Shown here: in pieces, positions 18,433 through 27,216 of the stretch | Numbering within the stretch: position 1 is the stretch's first letter | How the letters are laid out: the number at the start of each line of letters is the position of its first letter | NCBI RefSeq assembly: GCF_003112775.1 | Contig: NZ_BFCH01000016.1 | Span: forward strand, 1 to 45,982 | Reading direction: 5' to 3' | DNA length: 45,982 nucleotides | From: Mycobacterium montefiorense | GTDB taxonomy: Bacteria; Actinomycetota; Actinomycetes; Mycobacteriales; Mycobacteriaceae | Translations under genes and position numbers: made by a program | Notes under the pieces: generated by a model | Seen by the model: the letters and a program-made list of their open reading frames with translations, nothing else | Told to the model about the DNA's origin: nothing | The model's database searches: none

Positions 18433-19332
18433 ATGGCGCGCACCGAGAACGACACCTGGGATTTGGCGTCCAGCGTGGGCGCGACCGCGACGGCGGTCGC
18501 GACCCAGCGTGCGATGGCTTCGCAAGAGCCACATCGGCTGCTGAATGACCCGTGGGCCGACCCCCTCGTGCGCGCGGTGGGCAGCGACACCTTCATCAAG
18601 CTGATCGACGGAAAGCTCGGCGACACTGACGATCCCGTCATGAACCGGCAGGCCGTGATCGAGCAGATCACCGTGCGCACCCGGTACTTCGACGACTTCT
18701 TCCGGCAAGCCACCGAGGCGGGCGTACGACAGGCCGTGATTCTGGCGTCCGGCCTGGACACCAGGGCCTACCGACTGCCGTGGCCGGCGGACATGGTGAT
18801 CTACGAGATCGACCAACCCGAGGTGATCGAGTTCAAGACCCGCACGCTGGCTGATCTGGGCGCGAAGCTGCCCGCGTAACGTCGCACGGTCGCGATCGAC
18901 TTGCGCGAGGATTGGCCCGCGGCGCTCGTCGGCGCCGGACTCGACACCTCAAAGCCGACCGCGTGGAGCGCCGAGGGCCTGCTGGTCTACCTGCCGCCGG
19001 AGGCGCAGGACCGGCTGTTCGACAACGTCACCCGGCTCTCGGCGCCGGGCAGCCGGATCGCCAGCGAGCACATGGATTTCAGCAGGATTCCGTCAGATTG
19101 GGCGGAAAGGCTCACCGAAAGGTCGCGGCGCATCGGCTCAAAGATCAATCTGGCCGAGTTGTTCTACACCGGTGATCGCAATAGCGCCGGTGAGTATCTC
19201 GGCGAGCACGGTTGGCGGGTCGACATTCGAACGACCGAGCAAGCGTTCTCCGCCAACGGTTTTCAGGTTCCGCAGGACGAACTGTCGTCGTTGGGCGATG
19301 CCGCCGGTTACCTGTCGGCAGTGCTGGGCTGA
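18433..19332 (+). pseudogene. SAM-dependent methyltransferase (PPM/TIGR00027 type), interrupted by an in-frame stop
   Basis: The frame from ATG 18433 (AGGAG upstream) gives the start of the large mycobacterial family of putative SAM methyltransferases: [27 protein letters not shown], then [18 protein letters not shown] and [18 protein letters not shown] at 18877-18879 interrupts it. The same frame then continues without a break from RRTVAIDLREDWPAAL through TAWSAEGLLVYLPPEAQDRLF to the normal family end near 19332. Rejoined, it is about 299 codons, the usual length. Family members usually have Asp or Glu where the stop is, so a single base change (GAA to TAA) is the simplest cause. It is probably inactive unless the stop is read through or is a sequence error. 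Confidence 0.88.
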
Positions 19333-19342
19333 GTCGGTCGCC

Positions 19343-19630
19343 TCAGTTGGCCTGCCGGCGGCGCAGCTCGATCGAGATCACGTCGGCAATCTCCTGGCTT
19401 TCCGCCGTCTGATCGCGATCGCCGGTCGTGGTGCTGCCGGCGCGGGCCGACCTGCGAAGGCTTGCCGCCAGTTCGCTGTAGTCCCAGGCTAAGTCGCTGA
19501 CTTCGCGCTTCGTCCTGCCGAGCGCGGTACACAGCGCTGCCACGATGCGCCGCACATGCAGGGCCGTGACATTGACGACTTCGACAGCGATGTCGGCGAT
19601 GCGGTTCAACTCTCGCTCAAGCACGAACAT
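19343..19630 (-). CDS. Small hypothetical protein, helical and basic
   Basis: I do not recognise this 95-residue protein. It is predicted to be mostly helical: RELNRIADIAVEVVNVTALH, then RRIVAALCTALGRTKREVSDLAWDYSEL and a terminal Arg-rich part. It has no signal peptide or membrane segment. AGGAAAGGG directly before the ATG at 19630 supports translation. It is tail to tail with the broken methyltransferase (10 bases apart) and 49 bases upstream (in genome order) of the metH stop, so it could be transcribed on the metH message as its last gene. Confidence 0.6.
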   Translation of the reverse strand: MFVLERELNRIADIAVEVVNVTALHVRRIVAALCTALGRTKREVSDLAWDYSELAASLRRSARAGSTTTGDRDQTAESQEIADVISIELRRRQAN

Positions 19631-19679
19631 CCCTTTCCTGAATGTCCCTCGAGCTTAGCCGGTGAAGTACTTGGACTGG

Positions 19680-22600
19680 TCAGTCCTCCGGGTTGTAACC
19701 GAGGTTGGGGGCAAGCCAGCGCTCGGCCTCGGCCAGGGTCCAGCCCTTGCGTTTCGCGTAGTCGGCGACCTGATCCTGGGCCATCCTGCCGACCACGAAG
19801 TACTGCGACTGCGGGTGCGAGAAATACCAGCCGCTAACGGCGGCGCCGGGCCACATCGCCATCGACTCGGTCAGCTCGATGCCGGTCCGCGCGCTCACAT
19901 CCATCAACTCCCACAGCGTCGCCTTCTCGGTGTGCTCCGGGCAGGCTGGGTAGCCCGGTGCTGGGCGGATTCCCACGTACTTCTCACCGATGAGTGCATC
20001 GTTGTCCAGTTGCTCGTCAGCCTGGAATCCCCAGAACTCCTTGCGCACCCGTTGGTGCATCCGTTCGGCGAAAGCCTCTGCCAGTCGATCGGCGATCGAC
20101 TCCAACAGGATCGCGCTGTAGTCGTCGAGAGCTGCCTTGAACTCTGCGATCTTGTCTCCGCTGCCGAGCCCGGAGGTGACAGCGAAGGCGCCGACGTAGT
20201 CAGCCAGACCGGTGTCGCGGGGCGCAATGTAGTCGCCCAGCGACCGGTTCGGGATGCCTTCGCGATGCTCGCCCTGCTGGCGCAGGTTGTGCAACGTGGT
20301 GAGCACCTCGGTCCGAGTCTCATCGGTGTAGACCTCGATGTCATCGCCGACCGCGTTCGCCGGGAAGAAGCCGATCACCCCGTTGGCAGTCAGCCACTTC
20401 TCCTTGATCAGGGTGTCGAGCATCTCCTGCGCGTCGTCGTACAGCTTGCGGGCAGCCTCGCCCGAGGCCGGGTTGTTGAGGATGTCGGGGAACCTGCCCT
20501 TCATTTCCCAGGCGTTGAAGAACGGCTGCCAGTCGATGTACTCGCGTAGCTCGGCGAGGTCGTAATCCTGAAAATCCCGCACACCGACACCTTGGGCCGG
20601 CACCGGCGGTGTGTAGCCGTCCCACTCGATCGGTGTCCGGTTCGCGCGTGCCTTCTCCAGCGTCAGCATCGGCCGCTCGTTCTTCTGCGCGTGCCGTTCG
20701 CGCAGCGACGCGTAATCCTTCTCGGTGGTCTCCAGCAGTGCTGGACGCTGCTTGTCGTCCAGCAGCGCGGCAGCCACCGGCACCGACCGCGACGCGTCCT
20801 TGACCCAAACCACCGGGCCGCTGCGGCGCGGCGATATTTTCACGGCGGTGTGGGCGCGCGAGGTGGTCGCGCCACCGATCAGCAGCGGGATCTCCAACCC
20901 CTCGCGCTCCATCTCGACGGCGAAGTTGGCCATCTCGTCCAGCGACGGGGTGATCAGCCCGGACAGCCCGATGATGTCGGCGTCGTGCTCCTTCGCCGCG
21001 TCCAGGATCTTCTGCGCGGGCACCATCACGCCGAGGTCGATCACTTCGAAGTTGTTGCACTGCAGCACGACCCCGACGATGTTCTTACCGATGTCGTGAA
21101 CGTCGCCCTTCACGGTCGCCATCACGATCGTGCCGTTGGTGTCCTTGCCGGCTGCGGCGCCCGAGTTGACCTTCTCTTCCTCGATAAACGGCAACAGGTA
21201 TGCGACAGCCTTCTTCATCACCCGGGCGGACTTCACGACCTGGGGCAGGAACATCTTGCCTGCGCCGAAGAGATCGCCGACGACGTTCATGCCGTCCATC
21301 AGCGGGCCCTCGATCACCTCGATCGGGCGACCACCCGCGCCGGCAATCTCGGCCCGCAATTCCTCGGTGTCGGCATCGACGTCCGCGTCGATGCCCTTGA
21401 CCAGGGCATGCGTGATCCGCTCGCGGACCGGGAGGCTGCGCCACTCGGCGGCCACCGGGTCGTCGGCCTTCTCGGCGCTGTTGAACCGTTCCGCGATCTC
21501 CAGCAGCCGTTCGGCCGCATCCTCGCGACGGTTCAGGACGACGTCCTCGATCCGGTCCCGCAGCTCGGGGTCGATCGAGTCGTAAGGCACCAGCGCACCG
21601 GCATTGACGATGCCCATATCCAGGCCGGCCTTGATGGCGTGGAACAGGAAGACCGCGTGGATCGCCTCGCGGACGGGGTTGTTGCCCCGGAACGAGAACG
21701 ACACATTCGAGATACCGCCGGAGATGTGCACGCCGGGCAGGTTCTCTTTGATCCAGGCGCAGGCCTCGATGAAGTCGATCCCGTACGTCGCGTGCTCCTC
21801 GATACCGGTCGCCAGCGCGAAGCAGTTCGGGTCGAAGATGATGTCCTCGGCCGGGAAGCCCACCTCTTCGGTCAGGATCCGGTAGGCGCGCCCGCAGATC
21901 TCCTTGCGGCGCTCCAGGTTGTCAGCCTGCCCCTTCTCGTCGAAGGCCATCACGACGACGGCGGCGCCGTACTTGCGGCACAACCGCGCCTCGCGGACGA
22001 ACTTCTCCTCGCCCTCCTTCATGGAGATCGAGTTGACAATCGGCTTGCCCTGCACGTTCTTCAGGCCCGCCTCGATGACCTCCCACTTGGAGGAGTCGAT
22101 CATCACCGGGACGCGGCTGATGTCCGGCTCGGCCGCAATCAGCTTGGTGAACCGGTCCATCGCGGCGACACCGTCGATCATGCCCTCGTCCATGTTGATG
22201 TCGATGACCTGCGCACCGACCTCGACCTGTTGCAGGGCGACCGACAGCGCGGTGTCGTAATCCTCGGCCTTGATCAGGTTGCGGAACCGGGCGGAGCCAG
22301 TGATGTTGGTGCGCTCACCGATGTTGACGAACAGGGAGTCGTCGGTGATGTTGAGCGGCTCCAGGCCCGAAAGCCGAGTAGCCACCCCGATCTCCGGCAG
22401 CCCGCGCGGCGGCTTGCCCTCGACGACCTTGGCGATCGCGGCGATGTGTGGCGGCGCCGTTCCGCAGCAACCGCCGACCAGGTTGACCAGGCCAGCCTCG
22501 GCGAAGTCCGCGATGTAGCCGGCCTGAGCTTCCGGGGTCTCGTCGTACTCGCCAAAGGCGTTGGGCAGGCCGGCGTTCGGGTAGCAGGAGACGAAGGTGT

Positions 22601-23414
22601 CCGCGATCCGCGCCATCTCGGCGATGTAGGGCCTCATCTCCGGCGCACCCAGGGCGCAGTTCAGACCCACCGCGAGCGGCTTCGCGTGCCTGATCGCGTT
22701 CCAGAACGCTTCGGTGACCTGACCGGACAACGTCCGCCCGGAAGCATCGGTGATGGTGCCCGAGATGATCACCGGCCAGCGGCGTCCGCGCTCCTCGAAC
22801 AGCGTCTCGACGGCGAACACCGCCGCCTTGGAGTTCAGCGAGTCGAAGATCGTCTCGATGATGAGGAGGTCAGCACCACCGTCGACCAGGCCGTTGGCGG
22901 CTTCGAGGTAGGCGGCGACCAGTTGGTCGTAGGAGACGTTGCGGGCTCCGGGGTCGTTGACGTCCGGCGAGATCGACGCGGTCCGCGTCGTCGGACCGAT
23001 GGCGCCGGCGACGTAGCGGGGCTTGGACGGGGTGCTGAACTCGTCGGCGGCCGCCCGCGCCAGGGCGGCGCCGGCGTAGTTCAGCTCGTAGCTCAGGTCC
23101 GTCATGTCGTAGTCGGAGAGCGAGATCGCGTTCGCGTTGAAGGTGTTGGTCTCCAGGATGTCGGCGCCCGCCTCGAGGTACTCGCGGTGGATCCCCTCGA
23201 TGATCTGCGGCTGTGTGAGGGTGAGCAGGTCGTTGTTGCCCTGAAGGGCGGTCGGCCACTCCGTGAACCGATCGCCGCGGTAGCCGGCCTCGTCCGGCCG
23301 ATCCCGCTGGATCGCCGTGCCCATCGCGCCGTCGATCACCATGATCCGCTCGCGCAGAGCGGCCGTCAGTTCGTCGGTGCAGTCGGGGCGGATGTTCGGC
23401 TCCAAGGCGGTCAC
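19680..23414 (-). CDS. metH: Cobalamin-dependent methionine synthase, long E. coli type
   Basis: MetH moves a methyl group from 5-methyltetrahydrofolate to homocysteine through methylcobalamin. From GTG 23414 the protein has 1244 residues (E. coli about 1227). The homocysteine domain has [11 protein letters not shown] near 25 and zinc cysteines in GLNCALG (about 245) and [11 protein letters not shown] (about 315). The pterin domain has [15 protein letters not shown] near 360. The cobalamin domain has [12 protein letters not shown] (DxHxxG) near 770, and the C-terminal activation domain has [15 protein letters not shown] and [16 protein letters not shown]. The usual mycobacterial MetH (Rv2124c), which sits at this locus in M. 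tuberculosis, is a shorter form of about 1192 residues that differs in sequence. I chose GTG because GGAAGGA is 6 bases upstream; ATG 23420 is too close to it. Confidence 0.93.
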   Translation of the reverse strand: MTALEPNIRPDCTDELTAALRERIMVIDGAMGTAIQRDRPDEAGYRGDRFTEWPTALQGNNDLLTLTQPQIIEGIHREYLEAGADILETNTFNANAISLSDYDMTDLSYELNYAGAALARAAADEFSTPSKPRYVAGAIGPTTRTASISPDVNDPGARNVSYDQLVAAYLEAANGLVDGGADLLIIETIFDSLNSKAAVFAVETLFEERGRRWPVIISGTITDASGRTLSGQVTEAFWNAIRHAKPLAVGLNCALGAPEMRPYIAEMARIADTFVSCYPNAGLPNAFGEYDETPEAQAGYIADFAEAGLVNLVGGCCGTAPPHIAAIAKVVEGKPPRGLPEIGVATRLSGLEPLNITDDSLFVNIGERTNITGSARFRNLIKAEDYDTALSVALQQVEVGAQVIDINMDEGMIDGVAAMDRFTKLIAAEPDISRVPVMIDSSKWEVIEAGLKNVQGKPIVNSISMKEGEEKFVREARLCRKYGAAVVVMAFDEKGQADNLERRKEICGRAYRILTEEVGFPAEDIIFDPNCFALATGIEEHATYGIDFIEACAWIKENLPGVHISGGISNVSFSFRGNNPVREAIHAVFLFHAIKAGLDMGIVNAGALVPYDSIDPELRDRIEDVVLNRREDAAERLLEIAERFNSAEKADDPVAAEWRSLPVRERITHALVKGIDADVDADTEELRAEIAGAGGRPIEVIEGPLMDGMNVVGDLFGAGKMFLPQVVKSARVMKKAVAYLLPFIEEEKVNSGAAAGKDTNGTIVMATVKGDVHDIGKNIVGVVLQCNNFEVIDLGVMVPAQKILDAAKEHDADIIGLSGLITPSLDEMANFAVEMEREGLEIPLLIGGATTSRAHTAVKISPRRSGPVVWVKDASRSVPVAAALLDDKQRPALLETTEKDYASLRERHAQKNERPMLTLEKARANRTPIEWDGYTPPVPAQGVGVRDFQDYDLAELREYIDWQPFFNAWEMKGRFPDILNNPASGEAARKLYDDAQEMLDTLIKEKWLTANGVIGFFPANAVGDDIEVYTDETRTEVLTTLHNLRQQGEHREGIPNRSLGDYIAPRDTGLADYVGAFAVTSGLGSGDKIAEFKAALDDYSAILLESIADRLAEAFAERMHQRVRKEFWGFQADEQLDNDALIGEKYVGIRPAPGYPACPEHTEKATLWELMDVSARTGIELTESMAMWPGAAVSGWYFSHPQSQYFVVGRMAQDQVADYAKRKGWTLAEAERWLAPNLGYNPED

Positions 23415-23421
23415 ATGCATT

Positions 23422-23438
23422 CCTTCCGTAACGGAAGG
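23422..23438 (-). promoter_or_regulatory. Hairpin enclosing the metH Shine-Dalgarno, overlapping riboswitch P1
   Basis: CCUUCCG (23438-23432) and CGGAAGG (23428-23422) form a 7-bp stem with a UUA loop. The second arm is the metH Shine-Dalgarno, 6-8 bases before the GTG at 23414. The first three bases of the first arm (CCU) are also the last three of the P1 3' strand ACGCCU. P1 and the full hairpin therefore cannot form together: ligand-stabilised P1 would open the base of the hairpin and free the ribosome site, the ON logic expected of an SAH sensor. Confidence 0.7.
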
Positions 23439-23506
23439 CGTCCTTGACTCTGCCGAGCGTGGCGGATACCGGCAACAACCGGAGAACCGTTGCAACGCCT
23501 CTCGAC
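23422..23506 (-). ncRNA. Candidate S-adenosylhomocysteine (SAH) riboswitch in the metH leader
   Basis: On the metH strand the leader reads, in order: GUCGAG (23506-23501), AGGCGU (23500-23495), UGCAA (23494-23490), a stem-loop with CGG/CCG and an inner CCGG-UUGUUG-CCGG, CCACG, CUCGGC (23457-23452), then GUCAAGG, ACGCCU (23441-23436). This is the order of the SAH riboswitch: AGGCGU pairs with ACGCCU as P1 (6 of 6), and GUCGAG pairs with CUCGGC as the pseudoknot (6 pairs, one G-U). UGCAA, CCAxG-CUCG and CAAxGxCGC match the conserved core of the Ralstonia ahcY element as I remember it. SAH riboswitches are known ON switches for ahcY, metH and metF. No covariance search was run. Confidence 0.78.
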
Positions 23507-23796
23507 CAGAAAAGTCTACGTCGTCATCCGGTCGACGTCTGGACGCCTAGTTCGTCGCTGCAATCGACCCCGGCCCGCTTGGCGATCGCGGCATAGTTAG
23601 CAAAGTTAGCGAGATTGCAGCCGAGCGTATTTCGTCGCGACCGTGTCGACGCTGGTCATTGAGGTCGTCCAGCGTGAAGTCTGCGGATCACAGCAGTCAC
23701 GCCACAAGCATAGTCGGCCTATGCAAATCCGCTGGTGTGCTGGTTGGCCGCGCGGCTGGGAGTAGTCCCCGGGCGGTCAGGCCTTAGGCTGATTCT
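23507..23796. other. Intergenic region between metH leader and the PAC2 gene
   Basis: This 290-base stretch must hold the divergent promoters of metH and the PAC2 gene. I see no open frame with family similarity, no long hairpin and no recognised regulator site. The only repeat noticed is a pair of GTTAGC words 10 bases apart near 23596-23610. No B12-box-like sequence was seen. Confidence 0.5.
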
Positions 23797-24684
23797 GTGA
23801 CTCTGCCAGATCGTGGCCCGGAAGCCGCTGGGCTACCCGAACTGCACAACACGATCGTCGTGGCGGCGTTTGAGGGCTGGAATGACGCCGGTGATGCGTC
23901 CAGCGATGCGCTGGAGCACCTGGATGCCATCTGGGAAGCCCACCCGATCGTGGAGATCGACGACGAGGCCTATTACGACTACCAGGTGAACCGCCCGGTC
24001 ATCCGCCAGGTCGACGGGGTCACGCGTGAGCTGGTCTGGCCGGCGATGCGGATCAGCCATTGCCGCCCGCCCGGCAGCGACCGCGACATCGTGTTGATGC
24101 ACGGCGTGGAGCCCAACATGCGCTGGCGCACGTTTTGCGCCGAGTTGGTCGCCATCGCCGACAAGCTCAATGTCGACACGGTGGTGATCCTCGGTGCGCT
24201 GCTGGCCGATACGCCGCACACGCGGCCGGTGCCGGTCTCCGGCGCGGCCTACTCCGCCGAATCCGCCGAACGCTTCGGCCTGCAGGAGACCCGCTACGAG
24301 GGGCCGACCGGCATCGCCGGGGTGTTCCAGGACGCCTGCGTGGCCGCCGGGATTCCCGCGGTGACGTTCTGGGCCGCGGTGCCGCACTACGTGTCGCACC
24401 CGCCGAATCCGAAAGCGACCGTGGCGCTACTGCGCCGCGTCGAGGACGTGCTCGATATTGAGGTTCCCCTGGCCGATCTGCCCGCTCAGGCCGAGGAGTG
24501 GGAACAGGCGGTCACCGAGATGGCCACCGACGACGAGGACCTGGCCGAATACGTGGTGTCGCTGGAGCAACGCGGTGACGCCGAGGTCGATGTGAACGAA
24601 GCCCTGGGCAAGATCGACGGCGATGCGCTGGCCGCCGAGTTCGAGCGGTATCTGCGCCGCCGCCGCCCGGGATTCGGACGGTGA
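23797..24684 (+). CDS. PAC2 family protein (Rv2125-like)
   Basis: PAC2-family proteins resemble proteasome-assembly chaperone 2; the actinobacterial ones are conserved but of uncertain role. The 295-residue protein starts at GTG 23797 and shows the family order: NTIVVAAFEGWNDAGDASSDALEHL, then LMHGVEPNMRWRTFC, VVILGALLADTPHTRPVPVSG and VPHYVSHPPNPKATVALLRRVEDVL. It ends with a helical acidic section and RYLRRRRPGFGR. Its place matches Rv2125, about 6.5 kb downstream (in gene order) of the his genes and not far from the proteasome (prcBA/mpa) region in M. tuberculosis, which makes a proteasome-related role attractive but unproven. Confidence 0.92.
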   Translation: MTLPDRGPEAAGLPELHNTIVVAAFEGWNDAGDASSDALEHLDAIWEAHPIVEIDDEAYYDYQVNRPVIRQVDGVTRELVWPAMRISHCRPPGSDRDIVLMHGVEPNMRWRTFCAELVAIADKLNVDTVVILGALLADTPHTRPVPVSGAAYSAESAERFGLQETRYEGPTGIAGVFQDACVAAGIPAVTFWAAVPHYVSHPPNPKATVALLRRVEDVLDIEVPLADLPAQAEEWEQAVTEMATDDEDLAEYVVSLEQRGDAEVDVNEALGKIDGDALAAEFERYLRRRRPGFGR

Positions 24685-24730
24685 CCGACCGCCTCGCCCG
24701 TCTTGCCGTCCTCGTTCGACTACGAAAAGA

Positions 24731-24765
24731 TCGTTGACCAACCCCTCGAGGGGGTTGGTCAACGA
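24731..24765. repeat. Perfect 15-bp inverted repeat between PAC2 gene and ansP1
   Basis: TCGTTGACCAACCCC (24731-24745) is exactly reverse-complementary to GGGGTTGGTCAACGA (24751-24765) around a 5-base loop. It lies 46 bases after the PAC2 stop and 15 bases before the ansP1 ATG. No T-tract follows. It is most likely a terminator-type hairpin for the PAC2 gene; an operator or attenuator for ansP1 is also possible because it sits in the leader. Confidence 0.75.
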
Positions 24766-24780
24766 CGACGATTGGACCCC

Positions 24781-26292
24781 ATGACGGCCCTGCCTGAGAC
24801 GCCCGAACCGAATCCACGCACGTCATCGGAGCCTCTCAACGAGGAGGCCGGCTATCACAAGGGGCTCAAGCCCCGGCAGCTTCAGATGATCGCGATCGGT
24901 GGTGCGATCGGAACCGGCCTGTTCCTCGGGGCCGGCGCTCGGCTGGTGAAGGCCGGTCCGGGCCTGTTCCTGGTGTACGGGGTATGTGGCATCTTCGTCT
25001 TCCTGATGCTGCGCGCGTTGGGCGAGTTGGTGTTGCACCGGCCGTCCTCTGGATCGTTCGTGTCGTACGCGCGCGAATTCTTCGGCGAGAAGGCCGCCTT
25101 CGTCGTGGGCTGGATGTATTTCCTGAACTGGGCGATGACCTCGATCGTCGACACCACCGCAATCGCTACATACCTGCATCATTGGACGGCTTTCGGGGCG
25201 GCCCCCCAGTGGCTGCTCGCCCTGATCGCCTTGGTGCTGGTGTTGTCGATGAACTTGATCTCCGTCGAATGGTTCGGCGAACTCGAGTTCTGGGCGGCGC
25301 TGATCAAAGTCTTTGCGCTGGTTGCCTTCCTGGGCGTGGGAATTGTGTTCCTGGCCGGGCGCTACCAGATCGACGGACACGACACCGGACCCAGCGTGTG
25401 GGAGGGCCACGGCGGCTTGTTCCCGTCCGGCGCAATACCACTGCTGGTGGTCGCCTCCGGCGTGGTATTCGCTTACGCCGCGGTCGAATTGGTGGGCACT
25501 GCGGCCGGCGAGACTGCCGAGCCGGAGAAGATCATGCCGCGCGCAATCAACTCGGTGATCGCCCGTATCGCGATCTTCTATGTCGGCTCCGTCGCCCTGC
25601 TAGCGCTGCTGCTGCCCTACACCGCCTACAAGGCCGGCGAAAGCCCGTTCGTCACCTTCTTTTCCAAGATCGGCTTCCAGGGCGCCGGCGACCTGATGAA
25701 CATCGTGGTGCTGACCGCGGCACTGTCCAGCCTGAACGCCGGCCTCTATTCGACTGGGCGCATCATGCACTCACTGGCGGTGAGCGGCAGCGGCCCAAAG
25801 TTCGCGTCGCGTATGACGAAAAGCGGTGTGCCGTATGGCGGTATCGCGATGACCGCCGTCATCTGTCTATTCGGTATCGCGCTCAATGCCTTCAATCCCG
25901 GTGAAGCCTTCGAAATCGTGCTCAACATCGCCGCGCTGGGCATCATCGCCTCCTGGGCCACTATCGTGCTGTGCCAGCTGCGCTTCTTCAAGATGACGAC
26001 CGCGGGGATTTTGAAGCGCCCGCAATTCCGGATGCCGTTCACCCCGTACAGCGGCTACCTGACCCTGGTGTTCCTGCTCGGCATCCTGGTGCTGATGGCG
26101 TTCGACGAACCGATCGGCACGTATACCGTCGCGTCGCTGGTGGTCATTGTGCCGGCGCTGTTCTGCGGTTGGTACCTGGTGCGCAACCGGGTGCTGGCCG
26201 CCGCGCGTGAGCGGATGGGCCATACCGGCCCCTATCCGACGATCGGCAACACGCCGGTACGGCCCCGGTCCTCGGAGCAGCGATCCAAATGA
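24781..26292 (+). CDS. ansP1: Aspartate/asparagine permease AnsP1
   Basis: The 503-residue protein is an amino acid/polyamine (APC) transporter with about 12 membrane segments. It has [24 protein letters not shown] at the first helix (GGAIGTG motif), the conserved [11 protein letters not shown] loop and [21 protein letters not shown], which carries the family's E-rich motif near residue 245. It is near-identical in order to M. tuberculosis AnsP1 (Rv2127), shown to import aspartate. From ATG 24781 the N-terminus is slightly longer than the M. tuberculosis protein (489); an open frame to 24703 would run through the hairpin and is less likely. It meets the SDR gene tail to tail, 16 bases apart. 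Confidence 0.93.
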   Translation: MTALPETPEPNPRTSSEPLNEEAGYHKGLKPRQLQMIAIGGAIGTGLFLGAGARLVKAGPGLFLVYGVCGIFVFLMLRALGELVLHRPSSGSFVSYAREFFGEKAAFVVGWMYFLNWAMTSIVDTTAIATYLHHWTAFGAAPQWLLALIALVLVLSMNLISVEWFGELEFWAALIKVFALVAFLGVGIVFLAGRYQIDGHDTGPSVWEGHGGLFPSGAIPLLVVASGVVFAYAAVELVGTAAGETAEPEKIMPRAINSVIARIAIFYVGSVALLALLLPYTAYKAGESPFVTFFSKIGFQGAGDLMNIVVLTAALSSLNAGLYSTGRIMHSLAVSGSGPKFASRMTKSGVPYGGIAMTAVICLFGIALNAFNPGEAFEIVLNIAALGIIASWATIVLCQLRFFKMTTAGILKRPQFRMPFTPYSGYLTLVFLLGILVLMAFDEPIGTYTVASLVVIVPALFCGWYLVRNRVLAAARERMGHTGPYPTIGNTPVRPRSSEQRSK

Positions 26293-26308
26293 CGTGCCGG
26301 GCCAGGCG

Positions 26309-27190
26309 CTAGGCCTTGCCCAACTCCTGGTTGTACGCGCTGGTGGAACGGCCAAGCGCCACAACCTCGGCATCCATCGCAGCCATCAGCTCCGAAGTGG
26401 TTCGGCGGACCGGCAATTCACCGAGGCGAGTGGACAAAACCGGCTTGAGCCAACGGAACGCGGCCACCCAGCGCGGGCAGTAGATGCGGTCCTTGCGGCC
26501 CTCGATGCCCTTGACAAAGGCCGCCGCGCAGCTGTCTACGTCGGTGGTCTTACTCAACGGCCACGGCAGCCTCTTGAGCAGGGTGCCGAACGAGGGCAGG
26601 TCGGCCTTGGTATCGCGAACCAAAGCGGTGTCGATCCAGGACATGTGTGCCGAGCCGATGCCGACGCCGAGATGGCCAACTTCCAGGCGGAGCACATTGG
26701 CCAGGTGCTCGTTGCCGGCCTTCGACATGTCGTAGGGCGCCATTCCCGGGGCCGCCGCGAACGCCGCCAGGGACGAGACGATCAGCAGATAGCCACGCCG
26801 GTCGATCAGCGCGGGCAGCGTGGCGCGCGCCGTATGAAAGACGCCGAGCAGGTTGACATCCAGCACCCGCCTGAAGGCCTCCGGGTCGACCTGTAGCACC
26901 GAACCATAGCTGGCGATACCGGCGTTGGCCACGGCGACATCGAGGCCGCCGAAACGTTCCACGGCCTTATCGACGACGGCCTGCATGGCGGGCAGATCGC
27001 GCACGTCGGCGACGACCGTCAGCGCGTGCTCGTCGCCACCGAGTTCGGCGGCCAGCGCGGCCAGCGCGGCCTGGTCCAGATCGGTCACCACGAGTTTGGC
27101 GCCCTTATTGTGCAGACGGCGCGCGACCTCCGCACCGATTCCCCGGGCACCGCCCGTAATGAGAACGACTTTGCCCTGCACCGATGCCAT
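26309..27190 (-). CDS. Short-chain dehydrogenase/reductase (Rv2129c-like)
   Basis: A classical SDR of 293 residues. It has the NAD(P)-binding TGGARGIG motif near 11-18, DVRDLPAM near 58, the NAG motif in VANAGIASYG near 86, catalytic Ser in LLIVSSLAAF near 138 and the YxxxK pair in YDMSKAG near 152. The C-terminal part (LKRLPWPLSK, then RIYCPRWVAAFRWLKPVLS) is shared with the Rv2129c group. Substrate is unknown. I chose ATG 27190 because it gives the family length; a TTG 9 bases upstream has a better-spaced GGAAGG and remains possible. It is probably co-transcribed after mshC, whose stop is 26 bases from this start. Confidence 0.9.
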   Translation of the reverse strand: MASVQGKVVLITGGARGIGAEVARRLHNKGAKLVVTDLDQAALAALAAELGGDEHALTVVADVRDLPAMQAVVDKAVERFGGLDVAVANAGIASYGSVLQVDPEAFRRVLDVNLLGVFHTARATLPALIDRRGYLLIVSSLAAFAAAPGMAPYDMSKAGNEHLANVLRLEVGHLGVGIGSAHMSWIDTALVRDTKADLPSFGTLLKRLPWPLSKTTDVDSCAAAFVKGIEGRKDRIYCPRWVAAFRWLKPVLSTRLGELPVRRTTSELMAAMDAEVVALGRSTSAYNQELGKA

Positions 27191-27216
27191 GGCCGACAAC
27201 GTACCTTCCCCAGCGA

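Noticed and set aside
20592..23447. A 951-codon open frame on the + strand opposite metH
   Set aside because: It is the antisense shadow of a long, high-GC gene: rich in Arg, Val, His and Asp, with no family similarity, while the metH strand carries every MetH motif.
23590..23612. Short GTTAGC direct repeats as a regulator site
   Set aside because: Only two 6-base copies with no dyad and no known consensus; too weak to claim.
23507..23796. A cobalamin riboswitch or S-box upstream of metH
   Set aside because: I saw no B12-box-like or SAM-I core; the structured leader next to metH fits the SAH type instead.
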